64,000 nt of DNA from Litchfieldia alkalitelluris. Lineage in GTDB: Bacteria; Bacillota; Bacilli; Bacillales; Bacillaceae_L. Shown piece after piece: positions 17,788 through 26,655 of the stretch. The notes under the pieces are model-generated. The model saw nothing but the letters and a program-made list of their open reading frames with translations. It did not search any database and had not been told where the DNA came from. The position numbers and the translations under genes were made by a program. Positions within the stretch are counted from its first letter, which is position 1, and each line of letters starts with the position of its first letter. The stretch is taken from positions 2,926,696-2,990,695 of the forward strand of contig NZ_KV917374.1 in assembly GCF_002019645.1 (NCBI RefSeq). The letters are read 5' to 3'.

Positions 17788-17941
17788 AATCACGACCGTT
17801 TACTACATATAGGTTTGAATATGAAAATAGGCGTTACTTTTGTACAGAAGACTGTAACATAAGCACGTGTAAGAATTGTATTAAAATTTAGAAAGTGGTT
17901 GAACTGGTTAATCTTTGTTTTAATTTTAGGAGGCAAAACTC

Positions 17942-18142
17942 ATGCAAAATGGTAAAGTAAAATGGTTTAACAGTGAAAAAGGTTTCGGATTTATCGAAGT
18001 ACAAGGTGGAGACGATGTATTCGTACACTTCTCAGCAATCCAAGGTGACGGATTCAAGTCTTTAGACGAAGGTCAAGAAGTTTCTTTCGAAATCGTCGAA
18101 GGTAACCGTGGACCACAAGCTGCTAACGTAACAAAGTTATAA
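17942..18142 (+). CDS. Cold-shock protein (CspA/CspB family)
   Basis: The 66-residue OB-fold protein has RNP1 KGFGFIEV and RNP2 VFVHF and starts [14 protein letters not shown]. Such proteins bind single-stranded RNA/DNA and act as RNA chaperones. AGGAGG stands before the ATG. The codons are those of a highly expressed gene compared with neighbours (frequent GTA, GAC, AAC). A strong promoter and terminator flank it, so it is monocistronic. Confidence 0.97.
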   Translation: MQNGKVKWFNSEKGFGFIEVQGGDDVFVHFSAIQGDGFKSLDEGQEVSFEIVEGNRGPQAANVTKL

Positions 18143-18158
18143 TTAATAGCAATCATAT

Positions 18159-18190
18159 AAAAAGGGCAGTCCTGTATGGGACTGCTTTTC
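18159..18190 (+). terminator. Terminator of the cold-shock gene
   Basis: GCAGTCC pairs with GGACTGC, with flanking A and T runs. Confidence 0.88.
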
Positions 18191-18255
18191 TGTTTGTTTT
18201 TTCTTGTTTAGAACAGCTGTGCAAGAATGTTGGGCGTAAGTGGATTAATAGCGTA

Positions 18256-18357
18256 CCTATGATTTACTTTCATCGTAAACATGGTGGAGTAACTGATCAA
18301 AGTGGGCCTATGATTTACTTTCTCAATGTAAAAGAGGTAGTAACTAGATCAAAGCGC
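18256..18357. repeat. Two imperfect 51-bp tandem repeats
   Basis: Units 18256-18306 and 18307-18357 both begin CCTATGATTTACTTTC and share GTAA, TAACT and ATCAAAG in register, with about 80 percent identity by eye. They lie in the gap between the cold-shock terminator and the peptidase terminator. No frame is conserved between them. Confidence 0.65.
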
Positions 18358-18369
18358 ATATCGGAACCT

Positions 18370-18408
18370 AAAAAAGCTTGCAGAAAAAATCACTTTTCTC
18401 TACAAGCC
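18370..18408 (-). terminator. Terminator of the M32 carboxypeptidase gene
   Basis: Read on the minus strand, GGCTTGtaGAGAAAA pairs with TTTTTTCtGCAAGC and is followed by T6. Confidence 0.75.
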
Positions 18409-18440
18409 TTTGCTATTAAATAATCATTCTATTAATTTTA

Positions 18441-19973
18441 TTATAGGTTATAAATCTTAGAATACTTATCTTCCAAATATTGAACCAAATAAGAAGCATC
18501 TAATTCTTCACCAGTAACCTTTTTAATTAACTCAACAGGAGTATACAATTTTCCATATTGGTGAATGTTTTCTCGTAACCACTCACGAATTACTGAAAAC
18601 TCACCACGTTCAACAACTTCATTGAAGTTCGGAATTTCTTTTAGGATTGTATTTAGCATTTGAGCGGCATATAGATTTCCAAGTGAATAAGAAGGGAAGT
18701 AACCAAAACCACCTTGAGACCAATGAACATCTTGAAGAACACCAAGTGTATCTGTTTCAGGGACAACACCCAAATATTCTTGCATTTTTTCATTCCATAC
18801 TGCTGGTAAGTCTTTTACCTCGATTTCTCCCGCAATCAATCCTTTTTCAATTTCATATCTAATCATAATATGAAGATTGTATGTTAACTCATCCGCTTCA
18901 ACACGAATGTAGGAAGGCTCGACTAGATTGATTGCTTTATAAAACTCATCAAGTGATACATCATTTAACTGATTAGGGAAGTATCCTTTAAGATCTTCGT
19001 AAAAATACGACCAAAACTCATTACTTCTTCCCACCATGTTTTCTAAGAAACGTGACTGTGATTCATGAATTCCAAATGATGCCCCACGACGAATCACTGT
19101 TCCTTCATAATCAGGGTTAACACCTTGCTCATAAAGTGCATGACCTGTTTCGTGAATCGTACCAAATATAGCCGAACGAACATTCTCTTTTAAATAGCGT
19201 GTGGTAATACGGACATCACTAGTATTAATCGCTAACGCAAAAGGATGTGTAGTTTCATCTAATCTTCCAGCTTCAAGGTCATACCCGAGTTTAGGTAAGA
19301 TAAATTCATTAAATGTTTTTTGTGTATCAATCTCGTATTCTTTTTCAAATACATCTTTTCTAGGCTGATCGCTTGATTGTTGGATGCGAGTAAGAAGCTC
19401 GATACTTTTTTCTCTTAAGTTTGCAAATAGTGGATCTAGTGTTTCTACTGTTAGTCCAGGCTCAAATTCATTAAGAAGTGCATTATATGGATGTCCTTCA
19501 TACCCATAATACTCAGCAAATTTCTTTTTGAACTCAACCATTTTTTCTAAGTAAGGTTGATAGGTTGCAAAGTCATTATTTTTTCGTGCATCTTCCCATG
19601 CATTATTTGCATTGGACATTAATACAACATATTCCTTGTAAACATCTGCTGGAATACTTTTTGAATTTTCATAGTCTGCTTGTCTTTCTCTTACACAAGC
19701 TTTAGTCACTTCGTCAAGTTGTTCATGATTTTCAGGCAAAGTTAAAATATGTAGTAGTTGTCCCATTTCCTCTGAAACAGTTAGTTTAAATGACTCAGTT
19801 GAAAGGGTCCCAAGAGCTTTAGCAAATATAGGACGACCTTTCTTTGGAGCCTTTGTTCGTTGATCCCAAGCTGCTAAGCCTAACACATTTGAAAAATGGG
19901 TGATTTTTTCATCTAATGCTTTAAATTTTGTAATAGCTTCCTGTAAATCTAGTGTAGTTGTTGTTTCTAGCAT
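18441..19973 (-). CDS. ypwA: M32 metallocarboxypeptidase (Taq type, YpwA-like)
   Basis: The 510-residue cytoplasmic, mostly helical protein has the zinc motif HETGHALYEQG (HEXXH type) near residue 270 and the M32-typical DVRITTRY and GIHESQSR stretches. It releases C-terminal amino acids from peptides, except before proline. Length equals the family norm. It has its own terminator and no close partner gene. Confidence 0.94.
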   Translation of the reverse strand: MLETTTTLDLQEAITKFKALDEKITHFSNVLGLAAWDQRTKAPKKGRPIFAKALGTLSTESFKLTVSEEMGQLLHILTLPENHEQLDEVTKACVRERQADYENSKSIPADVYKEYVVLMSNANNAWEDARKNNDFATYQPYLEKMVEFKKKFAEYYGYEGHPYNALLNEFEPGLTVETLDPLFANLREKSIELLTRIQQSSDQPRKDVFEKEYEIDTQKTFNEFILPKLGYDLEAGRLDETTHPFALAINTSDVRITTRYLKENVRSAIFGTIHETGHALYEQGVNPDYEGTVIRRGASFGIHESQSRFLENMVGRSNEFWSYFYEDLKGYFPNQLNDVSLDEFYKAINLVEPSYIRVEADELTYNLHIMIRYEIEKGLIAGEIEVKDLPAVWNEKMQEYLGVVPETDTLGVLQDVHWSQGGFGYFPSYSLGNLYAAQMLNTILKEIPNFNEVVERGEFSVIREWLRENIHQYGKLYTPVELIKKVTGEELDASYLVQYLEDKYSKIYNL

Positions 19974-20055
19974 TAATATCCCTCACTTTATAAAATTTTC
20001 AATCTTCTTTAATTATATCAATTTCCTTCGGGAAGCGAAAGTTTAAACTCTATGA

Positions 20056-21225
20056 TTATTTATTCGTCACTTTAAATTCTTGTGTTATTTTTTCTAAAAG
20101 AGTAGGATTTGTTAAAATTTCAAAGCCTGTAAGAGCCATTGCTTTAGCACCAAGTATCATTGCTTCTTTGCCTTGCCCGCTTAATGCTGCGTCTCTAAAT
20201 TCATGTGTATGACAGGCATGTGGTTCATGACAAATTTGTATATAAGGATGAATAGAAGGTACAACATGACTCACATTACCCATATCAAGTGAACCGGCTC
20301 CATCAGATCTTTCTGAGATTTCTTCAGGTTTAACACCCAACTCAATAAGTGATCGAGTATATTGATCAGAGAGAGCATTATTGGTAATCATATTGTCATA
20401 GGAATACTCGTAATACGATGATTTCACCGTTGTACCGGTCGCAAGTGCTGCACCTTCAGCTGCTTTTTTTACTTTTTCAACAAGGGAATTTACATATTCT
20501 CTTGAACGTGCTCTTACATAAAATTGGGCAACCGCATAATCAGGCACAATATTCGCTGCTTTTCCGCCTTCTGGGATAATTCCATGAATTCTTGTATCTG
20601 ATGTCACATGTTGTCTTAAGGCATTAATACTATTAAACAATTGGATAACAGCATCTAGGGCATTGATTCCTTCATGCGGGCTTGCTGCTGCATGTGCAGC
20701 TTTACCGAAGAATTCAAATTGAATCGCATCCATTGCAAGTGAGGAACCACTCTTTTTATGACGATTAAATGGGTGGACCATCATCGCAACATCTAATTGA
20801 TTAAAAATGCCTTCTTCAGCCATGGTTACTTTACCACCTTTTGTTTCTTCAGCAGGGGTACCATAAACAATAACACGGCCTCCAGTTTCTTGAACGACAC
20901 TACTTAAACCAATTCCAGAAGCAATGGCCATGGTACCAATTAAGTTATGTCCACACGCATGGCCTAAGTCTGGGAGTGCATCATATTCAGCCATAATACC
21001 TATCGTTGGTCCTGGTTTGTTGCTATCAAAAATAGCTTCAAATGCAGTAGGGAGGTTTGATGTCCCAAGACTGACCTGAAATTGATGTTGAGCTAATTTG
21101 TCAGTTAATAGCTTGGCTGAGTTGAATTCTTCATGACCTAACTCTGGGTTTTCTCCGATTTGTTGACTGATACTAAAAAAGTCTTCACGGTTCTTTTCAA
21201 TAATCTCTAATATTTGATTTTTCAT
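20056..21225 (-). CDS. M20 family amidohydrolase (AbgB/aminoacylase-like)
   Basis: The 389-residue protein has the M20D metal motif EYDALPDLGHACGHN near residue 85, a GTPAEETKGGK catalytic glutamate site and a downstream AACH-type histidine in QICHEPHACHT. Close relatives hydrolyse N-acyl amino acids, p-aminobenzoyl-glutamate or dipeptides. The substrate is not decided by the sequence. It stands alone between the carboxypeptidase and a divergent exporter gene. Confidence 0.87.
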   Translation of the reverse strand: MKNQILEIIEKNREDFFSISQQIGENPELGHEEFNSAKLLTDKLAQHQFQVSLGTSNLPTAFEAIFDSNKPGPTIGIMAEYDALPDLGHACGHNLIGTMAIASGIGLSSVVQETGGRVIVYGTPAEETKGGKVTMAEEGIFNQLDVAMMVHPFNRHKKSGSSLAMDAIQFEFFGKAAHAAASPHEGINALDAVIQLFNSINALRQHVTSDTRIHGIIPEGGKAANIVPDYAVAQFYVRARSREYVNSLVEKVKKAAEGAALATGTTVKSSYYEYSYDNMITNNALSDQYTRSLIELGVKPEEISERSDGAGSLDMGNVSHVVPSIHPYIQICHEPHACHTHEFRDAALSGQGKEAMILGAKAMALTGFEILTNPTLLEKITQEFKVTNK

Positions 21226-21349
21226 GTTTTTCCTTCTTTCTTAAATACTTATCATAATATCTTACTAATAAAAGTATTTTAATGTAAAATAATCTTAATA
21301 CTTATAGTATTCTAGTAATCATATTAACAGAAAAAGAGGAAAAAATAGA

Positions 21350-22282
21350 ATGGAAACTGGAAAAAATCAATTTGTACATACTAGAGGATTGGTTATGGTA
21401 ATGGTTGGCGCTATGCTTTGGGGGCTTTCCGGTACAGCAGCACAATATTTGTTTCAAACCGTTAATATAACAGCAGAATGGTTGGTCACGGTGAGGATGC
21501 TCATATCTGGTATGTTATTACTGCTTTTTGCCGGATTTAAGGGGAAGGGTATTTGGAGCGTGTGGAAATCTAGAAAAGTAGCATTTCAATTCCTATTGTT
21601 TGGCATCTTAGGAATGCTAGGTGTGCAATATACTTATTTTGCTTCAATTGCTACAGGAAATGCTGCGACTGCTACAATTCTTCAATATTTAGCACCAGTA
21701 TTTATTGTTTTATTTTTTATTATAAAAATACGGAAATTACCTACCACTACCATCTTTTTATCTATTGTTTTAGCTCTATTAGGTACCGTATTACTTATTA
21801 CAAACGGTAGCTTTTCTGGATTGACTGTACCATTAATTTCAGCGGTATGGGGTATTTTATCAGGTGTAGCATTAGCATTTTATACGATCTATTCCGCTAC
21901 ACTTTTAAAGGTATGGGATTCGCTTATTGTAACAGGTTGGGGAATGGTAATTGGTGGTTTGACGATTAGTTTTTTTACAACGCCATGGGAAACCGGATAT
22001 GTTGAGTGGTCCATAACTGCTGTTTTACTTATTTTATTTGTTATCTTTTTTGGGACATTGGTAGCTTTTTATCTTTATATTGGAAGTTTAAAGTATGTCA
22101 CAGCTGAGGAAGCAAGCATTTTATCGAGTGTTGAACCTTTAGCTGCCTGTCTAGCAGCAATTATCTTCCTTAATTTGTCACTTGGTATGGTTCAAATGAT
22201 AGGTGGACTATTTGTAATTATTACAGTTTCAATTTTATCCATCAAAAAGAAAAAAGTAATCATAGATACAAATGCAGGGTAA
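21350..22282 (+). CDS. DMT superfamily (EamA) transporter
   Basis: The 310-residue protein has ten hydrophobic segments in two EamA repeats, starting near LVMVMVGAMLWGLSGTAA. The family exports amino acids and other metabolites. It is divergent from the M20 gene and convergent with dat. An amino-acid export role next to peptidase and D-amino acid genes is only a guess. Confidence 0.88.
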   Translation: METGKNQFVHTRGLVMVMVGAMLWGLSGTAAQYLFQTVNITAEWLVTVRMLISGMLLLLFAGFKGKGIWSVWKSRKVAFQFLLFGILGMLGVQYTYFASIATGNAATATILQYLAPVFIVLFFIIKIRKLPTTTIFLSIVLALLGTVLLITNGSFSGLTVPLISAVWGILSGVALAFYTIYSATLLKVWDSLIVTGWGMVIGGLTISFFTTPWETGYVEWSITAVLLILFVIFFGTLVAFYLYIGSLKYVTAEEASILSSVEPLAACLAAIIFLNLSLGMVQMIGGLFVIITVSILSIKKKKVIIDTNAG

Positions 22283-22301
22283 ACCAAAACTCGGTTTACC
22301 C
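22277..22301. terminator. Hairpin between convergent genes
   Basis: GGGTAAACC pairs perfectly with GGTTTACCC (9 bp, 7-base loop) and includes the stop codon of the exporter. T-runs are weak on both sides. Confidence 0.6.
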
Positions 22302-22309
22302 TTAGTTAA

Positions 22310-23140
22310 CTACTTTTGATATAATTTCGTAAACTGTTCTTGAAGTAATCGTGTAATAGGTTTACGAAGTGGTAGTGTATGTTGATTAACTATCGCAATT
22401 GGTTGAACCTCTAAAGATGTACTTGTAATAAAAGCTTCATCAGCGTCTAATAAGAATTGTTCATTAAACTCTTTTTCAATTACTTGTAGATTATTTTCTT
22501 GTGCAAGCGTAAAAACTGTGGCACGGGTAATCCCATGTAATATTTTCTTTGTAGCAGGTGGGGTATATACTATTCCGTCTTTTACAACAAAAATATTACT
22601 ACTAGATCCTTCTGTAATGAAAGAATCTTTAACAAAAATCGCCTCATCAAAACCGTTAATAACTGCATTTTGTTTTGCTAATACATTAGGTAACAAATTT
22701 AGAGATTTAATATAGCAGTTTGCCCATCTTTCATCCTCTGTTAAAACTACTGAAATTCCTTTTTCACGTTTCTCCACATTAGTTTGCCTTGCGGGTTTGA
22801 CCGTCATCGCTAATTGGGGTACAACATCCGGAAAATAATGAGTTCTAGGAGCAATCCCTCTAGTGATTTGTATGTAGACCTCAACTTCTTTTATGGTAGA
22901 GCGCTTGATACCCTCTTTCATTAATTCTAGCAAATCTGTTATTTCTAAAGGTAGTTTTAATTGTATCGCATCAGCACTTTTCTGAAGACGCGCTAAGTGT
23001 TCCTCAGCTAAAAATAATTCCCCGTTGTATACTCTTATAACCTCATATACGCCATCGCCAAATTGATGACCGCGTTCTTGAATAGGTATGACTTTGGTAT
23101 CAATATTAATGAATTCTCCATTATAATAAGCTATTTCCAT
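22310..23140 (-). CDS. dat: D-amino acid aminotransferase
   Basis: The 276-residue fold-type IV PLP enzyme has the Schiff-base Lys145 in CYIKSLNLLPN, the N-terminal YYNGEFI and the cofactor-binding EGSSSNIF. Length and lysine position match Bacillus D-amino acid transaminase, which makes D-glutamate and D-alanine by transamination. Its start overlaps the end of the DmpA-type gene by 20 bases, so the two are an operon. Confidence 0.92.
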   Translation of the reverse strand: MEIAYYNGEFINIDTKVIPIQERGHQFGDGVYEVIRVYNGELFLAEEHLARLQKSADAIQLKLPLEITDLLELMKEGIKRSTIKEVEVYIQITRGIAPRTHYFPDVVPQLAMTVKPARQTNVEKREKGISVVLTEDERWANCYIKSLNLLPNVLAKQNAVINGFDEAIFVKDSFITEGSSSNIFVVKDGIVYTPPATKKILHGITRATVFTLAQENNLQVIEKEFNEQFLLDADEAFITSTSLEVQPIAIVNQHTLPLRKPITRLLQEQFTKLYQK

Positions 23141-24200
23141 CTGAATTCTCCTTTTTTGTAAGCATTTGCATATAGTTTTTTAATGAATGTAAGTGATTTC
23201 CGTTTTTACCTGTAGTTGCACTAGCCGCAAGCATGGAGTTAATAATCGCTTCTTCTGTTGCATCTGCCACAGCAATAAAGGCTTGGTCAAGATCCTCTTC
23301 ATGGATATTAATGATTTGGTGGAGTTGTTTATTTGAGTAGTGGTTTATTTGGTTTCTCGTTGAAAATCCAATAAAAACATCACCACTACCATGACCAATA
23401 TATGAGCCTGTCCGGCTAAGTCCAACAGTTATTCTTTTTAACAATCTATGTATTTGTCTGCTTGAAGCGGGTAAATCAGTTGCCAACACAATAATAACAG
23501 AACCTTTATCGCGGCTAAATGAAGTAGATTGTTCAACTACTTGTTTAAGATCTAAGCCGACTTTTTTTCCATCAATTTGTAAATGCTCAAGCTGACCAAA
23601 GTTAGTTAGAGCTAAAACACCTAATGTATATGTACCATGTTCATATTCAATAAGCCTTGAGGATGATCCTATTCCCCCTTTTAGACCAAAACATTTCATC
23701 CCAGTGCCAGCACCAACATTTCCTTCAGCAAAATTGATAGAGGTATTTTGTAACGCCTCAAAAACATGTGCTTCTTGAACGGCAAAAGAACGAATGTCGT
23801 TTAAGAACATATCATTGCACTCGGCAACTACTGCATTTACAGTCCCTGTTGTTGCGCCAATATCATGATTTTGTTCAAGCATATATTTCAAAAGGGCAGT
23901 TGAGCATGTTCCAACACTAAAGGTGTTAGTTAAGAGAATAGGAGTTTCAATCGTACCAAGTTCGTTAATCTGAATGGTCCCAACTGTTTTGCCAAAACCA
24001 TTTAAAACATAGGTACTAGCTACTACCTTGTTTTTGAAAATATTACCTTGATGAGGAAATATAGATGTGACTCCAGTCTGAATTGATCCATTACTTAATG
24101 TTGAATGACCTACTGTCACTCCCTCTAAATCCGTAATTTTATTTAAGGTACCTGTGGGTAAGGAGCCGATTTTTATTCCATAGTCTTGTAAACGGTTCAT
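23121..24200 (-). CDS. P1/DmpA-family aminopeptidase (D-esterase type)
   Basis: I chose ATG 24200, which follows GGAGG by a few bases; a longer TTG start adds seven residues. The 359-residue product shows DmpA/BapA features: ITDLEGVTVGHSTL near the start, GNVGAGTGMKCFGLKGG, and the Gly-Ser autocleavage site in GIGSSSRL, whose serine becomes the N-terminal nucleophile. Relatives cleave N-terminal D- or L-amino acids or beta-amino acids. Its coupling to dat suggests D-amino acid peptide turnover. Confidence 0.85.
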   Translation of the reverse strand: MNRLQDYGIKIGSLPTGTLNKITDLEGVTVGHSTLSNGSIQTGVTSIFPHQGNIFKNKVVASTYVLNGFGKTVGTIQINELGTIETPILLTNTFSVGTCSTALLKYMLEQNHDIGATTGTVNAVVAECNDMFLNDIRSFAVQEAHVFEALQNTSINFAEGNVGAGTGMKCFGLKGGIGSSSRLIEYEHGTYTLGVLALTNFGQLEHLQIDGKKVGLDLKQVVEQSTSFSRDKGSVIIVLATDLPASSRQIHRLLKRITVGLSRTGSYIGHGSGDVFIGFSTRNQINHYSNKQLHQIINIHEEDLDQAFIAVADATEEAIINSMLAASATTGKNGNHLHSLKNYMQMLTKKENSDGNSLL

Positions 24201-24479
24201 TGCTACCTCCATGTTTAACAATTATTAAATGATAAGAGATTTATTATAATGATTACACGATAAATGAAGAAAATCAATTTTAAAATTAGTATGTTTTTTT
24301 GGAAATTTTATAAAGACCATATAAATCTATTGATAATTTACTCATTAAGAGTGTCGAGTGGCTATGAAGAATAGGGTTTAGTGATTTAAAAGGAACTTTT
24401 AATCCTTTAAGAGGAATGTTATAGAATGTGTTGAATTTATTAAGAATGGTAAATAAATTTTGAAAGTGAGGAAGACCTA

Positions 24480-25487
24480 TTGAATATTCTTATATTAGGT
24501 GGATCCAGGTTTCTTGGTTATCATTTAGTGAAAGAGGCAGTAAATAGAGGGCATGAGGTAACTATTTTCAATCGAGGTATTTCTGAAACACAAGATCTAC
24601 CTAATCATGTTGAAATTCTAAAAGGTGACCGAAATGGTGATTTAACACCTCTAAAAGATCGTTCTTGGGATATTGTCATCGATACATCTGGCTATATCCC
24701 TAGACTGGTAAAAAATTCTGCTGAACTACTGTCACAGAACACCGATTTATACGTATTCATATCAAGCATTTCAGTTTACAACGATTTTTCAGTTCCTAAA
24801 ATTTCAGAAGACGCACCTGTTTTAACCCTTGAAGATCCTACTATTGAAGAAGTAAATGGTGATACGTATGGTCCACTAAAAGCACTATGTGAAAACGAAG
24901 TCGAGAAAGCGTTTGCGAATCGAGCGTTAATTATTCGTCCAGGACTAATCGTTGGCCCGGATGACTATACTGACCGTTTTACATATTGGCCAAGAAGAAT
25001 ATCTGAAGGTGGAGAAGTACTTGTTCCAGGTGATAAACCGGGGTCTAATGTGCAGTTTATAGATGTAAGAGATCTTGCCACTTTCACCCTAATGATGGCT
25101 GAAGGAAAAAAGAATGGTGTTTACAATGTTACAGGACCAACCAGTGCCTTAACTTTTGAAGAGTTTATGATGGAATGCAAAAAGGCAACAGCCAGTAATG
25201 CAAATTTCACTTGGGTTAGTGAGGAGTTTTTAGAAGAGCACCAAGTAGGGCCATGGGTAGAATTACCCCTATATCTTCCAAGTAAAATGAATATGGCAGG
25301 AATGTTAGATGTTGATATTACAAAAGCCTTTGAAGAAGGGTTAAGCATTAGGCCGTTAAATGAAACAATTCAGGATACAATTGAATGGGACCGTCAACGA
25401 CTCTTAAAGGAAGATGATAGAAAAGCTGGTCTTAAAAAAGAAAAAGAACAATCATTATTAAATGAGTCGAAACGTTCATTAGCTTAA
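24480..25487 (+). CDS. NAD-dependent epimerase/dehydratase (atypical extended SDR)
   Basis: The 335-residue protein opens with the Rossmann motif ILILGGSRFLGYHL and has SSISVYND followed by YGPLKALCE in the place of the SDR Ser...YxxxK triad. It belongs to the sugar epimerase/isoflavone-reductase-like group. The start is a TTG with GAGGAAG upstream. The substrate is unknown; it has its own terminator. Confidence 0.85.
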   Translation: MNILILGGSRFLGYHLVKEAVNRGHEVTIFNRGISETQDLPNHVEILKGDRNGDLTPLKDRSWDIVIDTSGYIPRLVKNSAELLSQNTDLYVFISSISVYNDFSVPKISEDAPVLTLEDPTIEEVNGDTYGPLKALCENEVEKAFANRALIIRPGLIVGPDDYTDRFTYWPRRISEGGEVLVPGDKPGSNVQFIDVRDLATFTLMMAEGKKNGVYNVTGPTSALTFEEFMMECKKATASNANFTWVSEEFLEEHQVGPWVELPLYLPSKMNMAGMLDVDITKAFEEGLSIRPLNETIQDTIEWDRQRLLKEDDRKAGLKKEKEQSLLNESKRSLA

Positions 25488-25495
25488 TAAGAAAA

Positions 25496-25541
25496 TCCCC
25501 CTAGGAAGTTAGTTATGTCAATTTTCTAAGGGGCTTTTTTT
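25496..25541 (+). terminator. Terminator after the epimerase gene
   Basis: CCCCCTAG.AA pairs with TT.CTAAGGGG across a 16-base loop, followed by seven T. Confidence 0.78.
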
Positions 25542-25625
25542 GTGTGTGGACTGTTTCGCATTGTATATCTTATGAACATTAACAAAAGATATAAATATCG
25601 AGCTTAGGTAAAGAAGGTGTTTTAA

Positions 25626-26549
25626 ATGAGTAGAACATATGATTGTGTCATCGTTGGTGGAGGAATTGCCGGTCTTCAAGCAGGCATCCAACTCGGAAGA
25701 TATCAACATCAAACGGTAGTTATTGATTCGAACAATGGTAGGTCAACGTTATGTCGGAATTATCATAATATTTTAGGATGGCCCAATGGTGTTAGTGGTG
25801 AGACGCTAAGGAATCTAGGGGAGATGCAGGCATCAAGCTATGGGGTCCAAATAATTAAAGATAAGGTAGTTGATATCGCAATTGAGAATACCGGTATATT
25901 GCAAATAACCTGTCATTCCGGTGATAAATATTTTGCGAAGAAAGTATTACTTGCTACAGGTGTTATGGATCGTTTGCCTGAAATTAATCATCTGATCCCA
26001 TGCCTAGGTTTATCGGTTTATGTTTGCCCTGACTGTGATGGCTATGAGGTTAGAAATAAAAAAACAATTGTACTAGGAGCGGGTAAAACCGGTGCAAATT
26101 TAGCAAAAACAATAAAACAATGGACAAACTCTATTGTTTATGTCAATCATGATGGTGATGACGTGGATGATGAGACGAAAAAAGTCCTTAAGGATCAAGG
26201 AATTGAGTATATTAAAGAACCTATCGATTCTATTTTAACTGGGACAAATGAAACAGCGATCGAAGGTATCAAGTTAACATCCGGAAAAGTCATTGAAGGA
26301 GAAAAGGGCTTTATCGCCTTTGGCGGCAATGAAGTAAGAACAGATTTAGTCAAAAGCTTAGGGATAGAAAGAATGGAAAATAAGCACATCACCGTTGATC
26401 CTAGAACCAAAAAGACTAGTCATCCTAACGTTTGGGCTGCTGGAGATATTGCCGTTCATTCGGAACAAGTGACGATTGCTATGGGTGACGGGATGCAAGC
26501 AGCAATATGGATACATAAAAGCCTAATGGAGGATCAACAGAAACCATAA
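25626..26549 (+). CDS. Thioredoxin-reductase-like FAD/NAD(P) oxidoreductase
   Basis: The 307-residue protein has an FAD-binding VIVGGGIAGLQAG at the N terminus, an NAD(P) site VLGAGKTGANLA and the FAD motif AAGDIA near the C terminus. The redox pair is CPDC (in VCPDCDGYEVRN) where true thioredoxin reductases have CATC. It may reduce another thioredoxin-like partner. No partner gene is adjacent; TTTAAAATG context has AGAAGGTG upstream. Confidence 0.85.
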   Translation: MSRTYDCVIVGGGIAGLQAGIQLGRYQHQTVVIDSNNGRSTLCRNYHNILGWPNGVSGETLRNLGEMQASSYGVQIIKDKVVDIAIENTGILQITCHSGDKYFAKKVLLATGVMDRLPEINHLIPCLGLSVYVCPDCDGYEVRNKKTIVLGAGKTGANLAKTIKQWTNSIVYVNHDGDDVDDETKKVLKDQGIEYIKEPIDSILTGTNETAIEGIKLTSGKVIEGEKGFIAFGGNEVRTDLVKSLGIERMENKHITVDPRTKKTSHPNVWAAGDIAVHSEQVTIAMGDGMQAAIWIHKSLMEDQQKP

Positions 26550-26655
26550 AAATATTTAAGTGAACAAGCTACAAAGAGGAAGTATATTGGTTAATCTGAC
26601 ATATATTTTAATAATGCTTTATTAAGACCTGCTTTTCTATGATAGGGGGATATCA

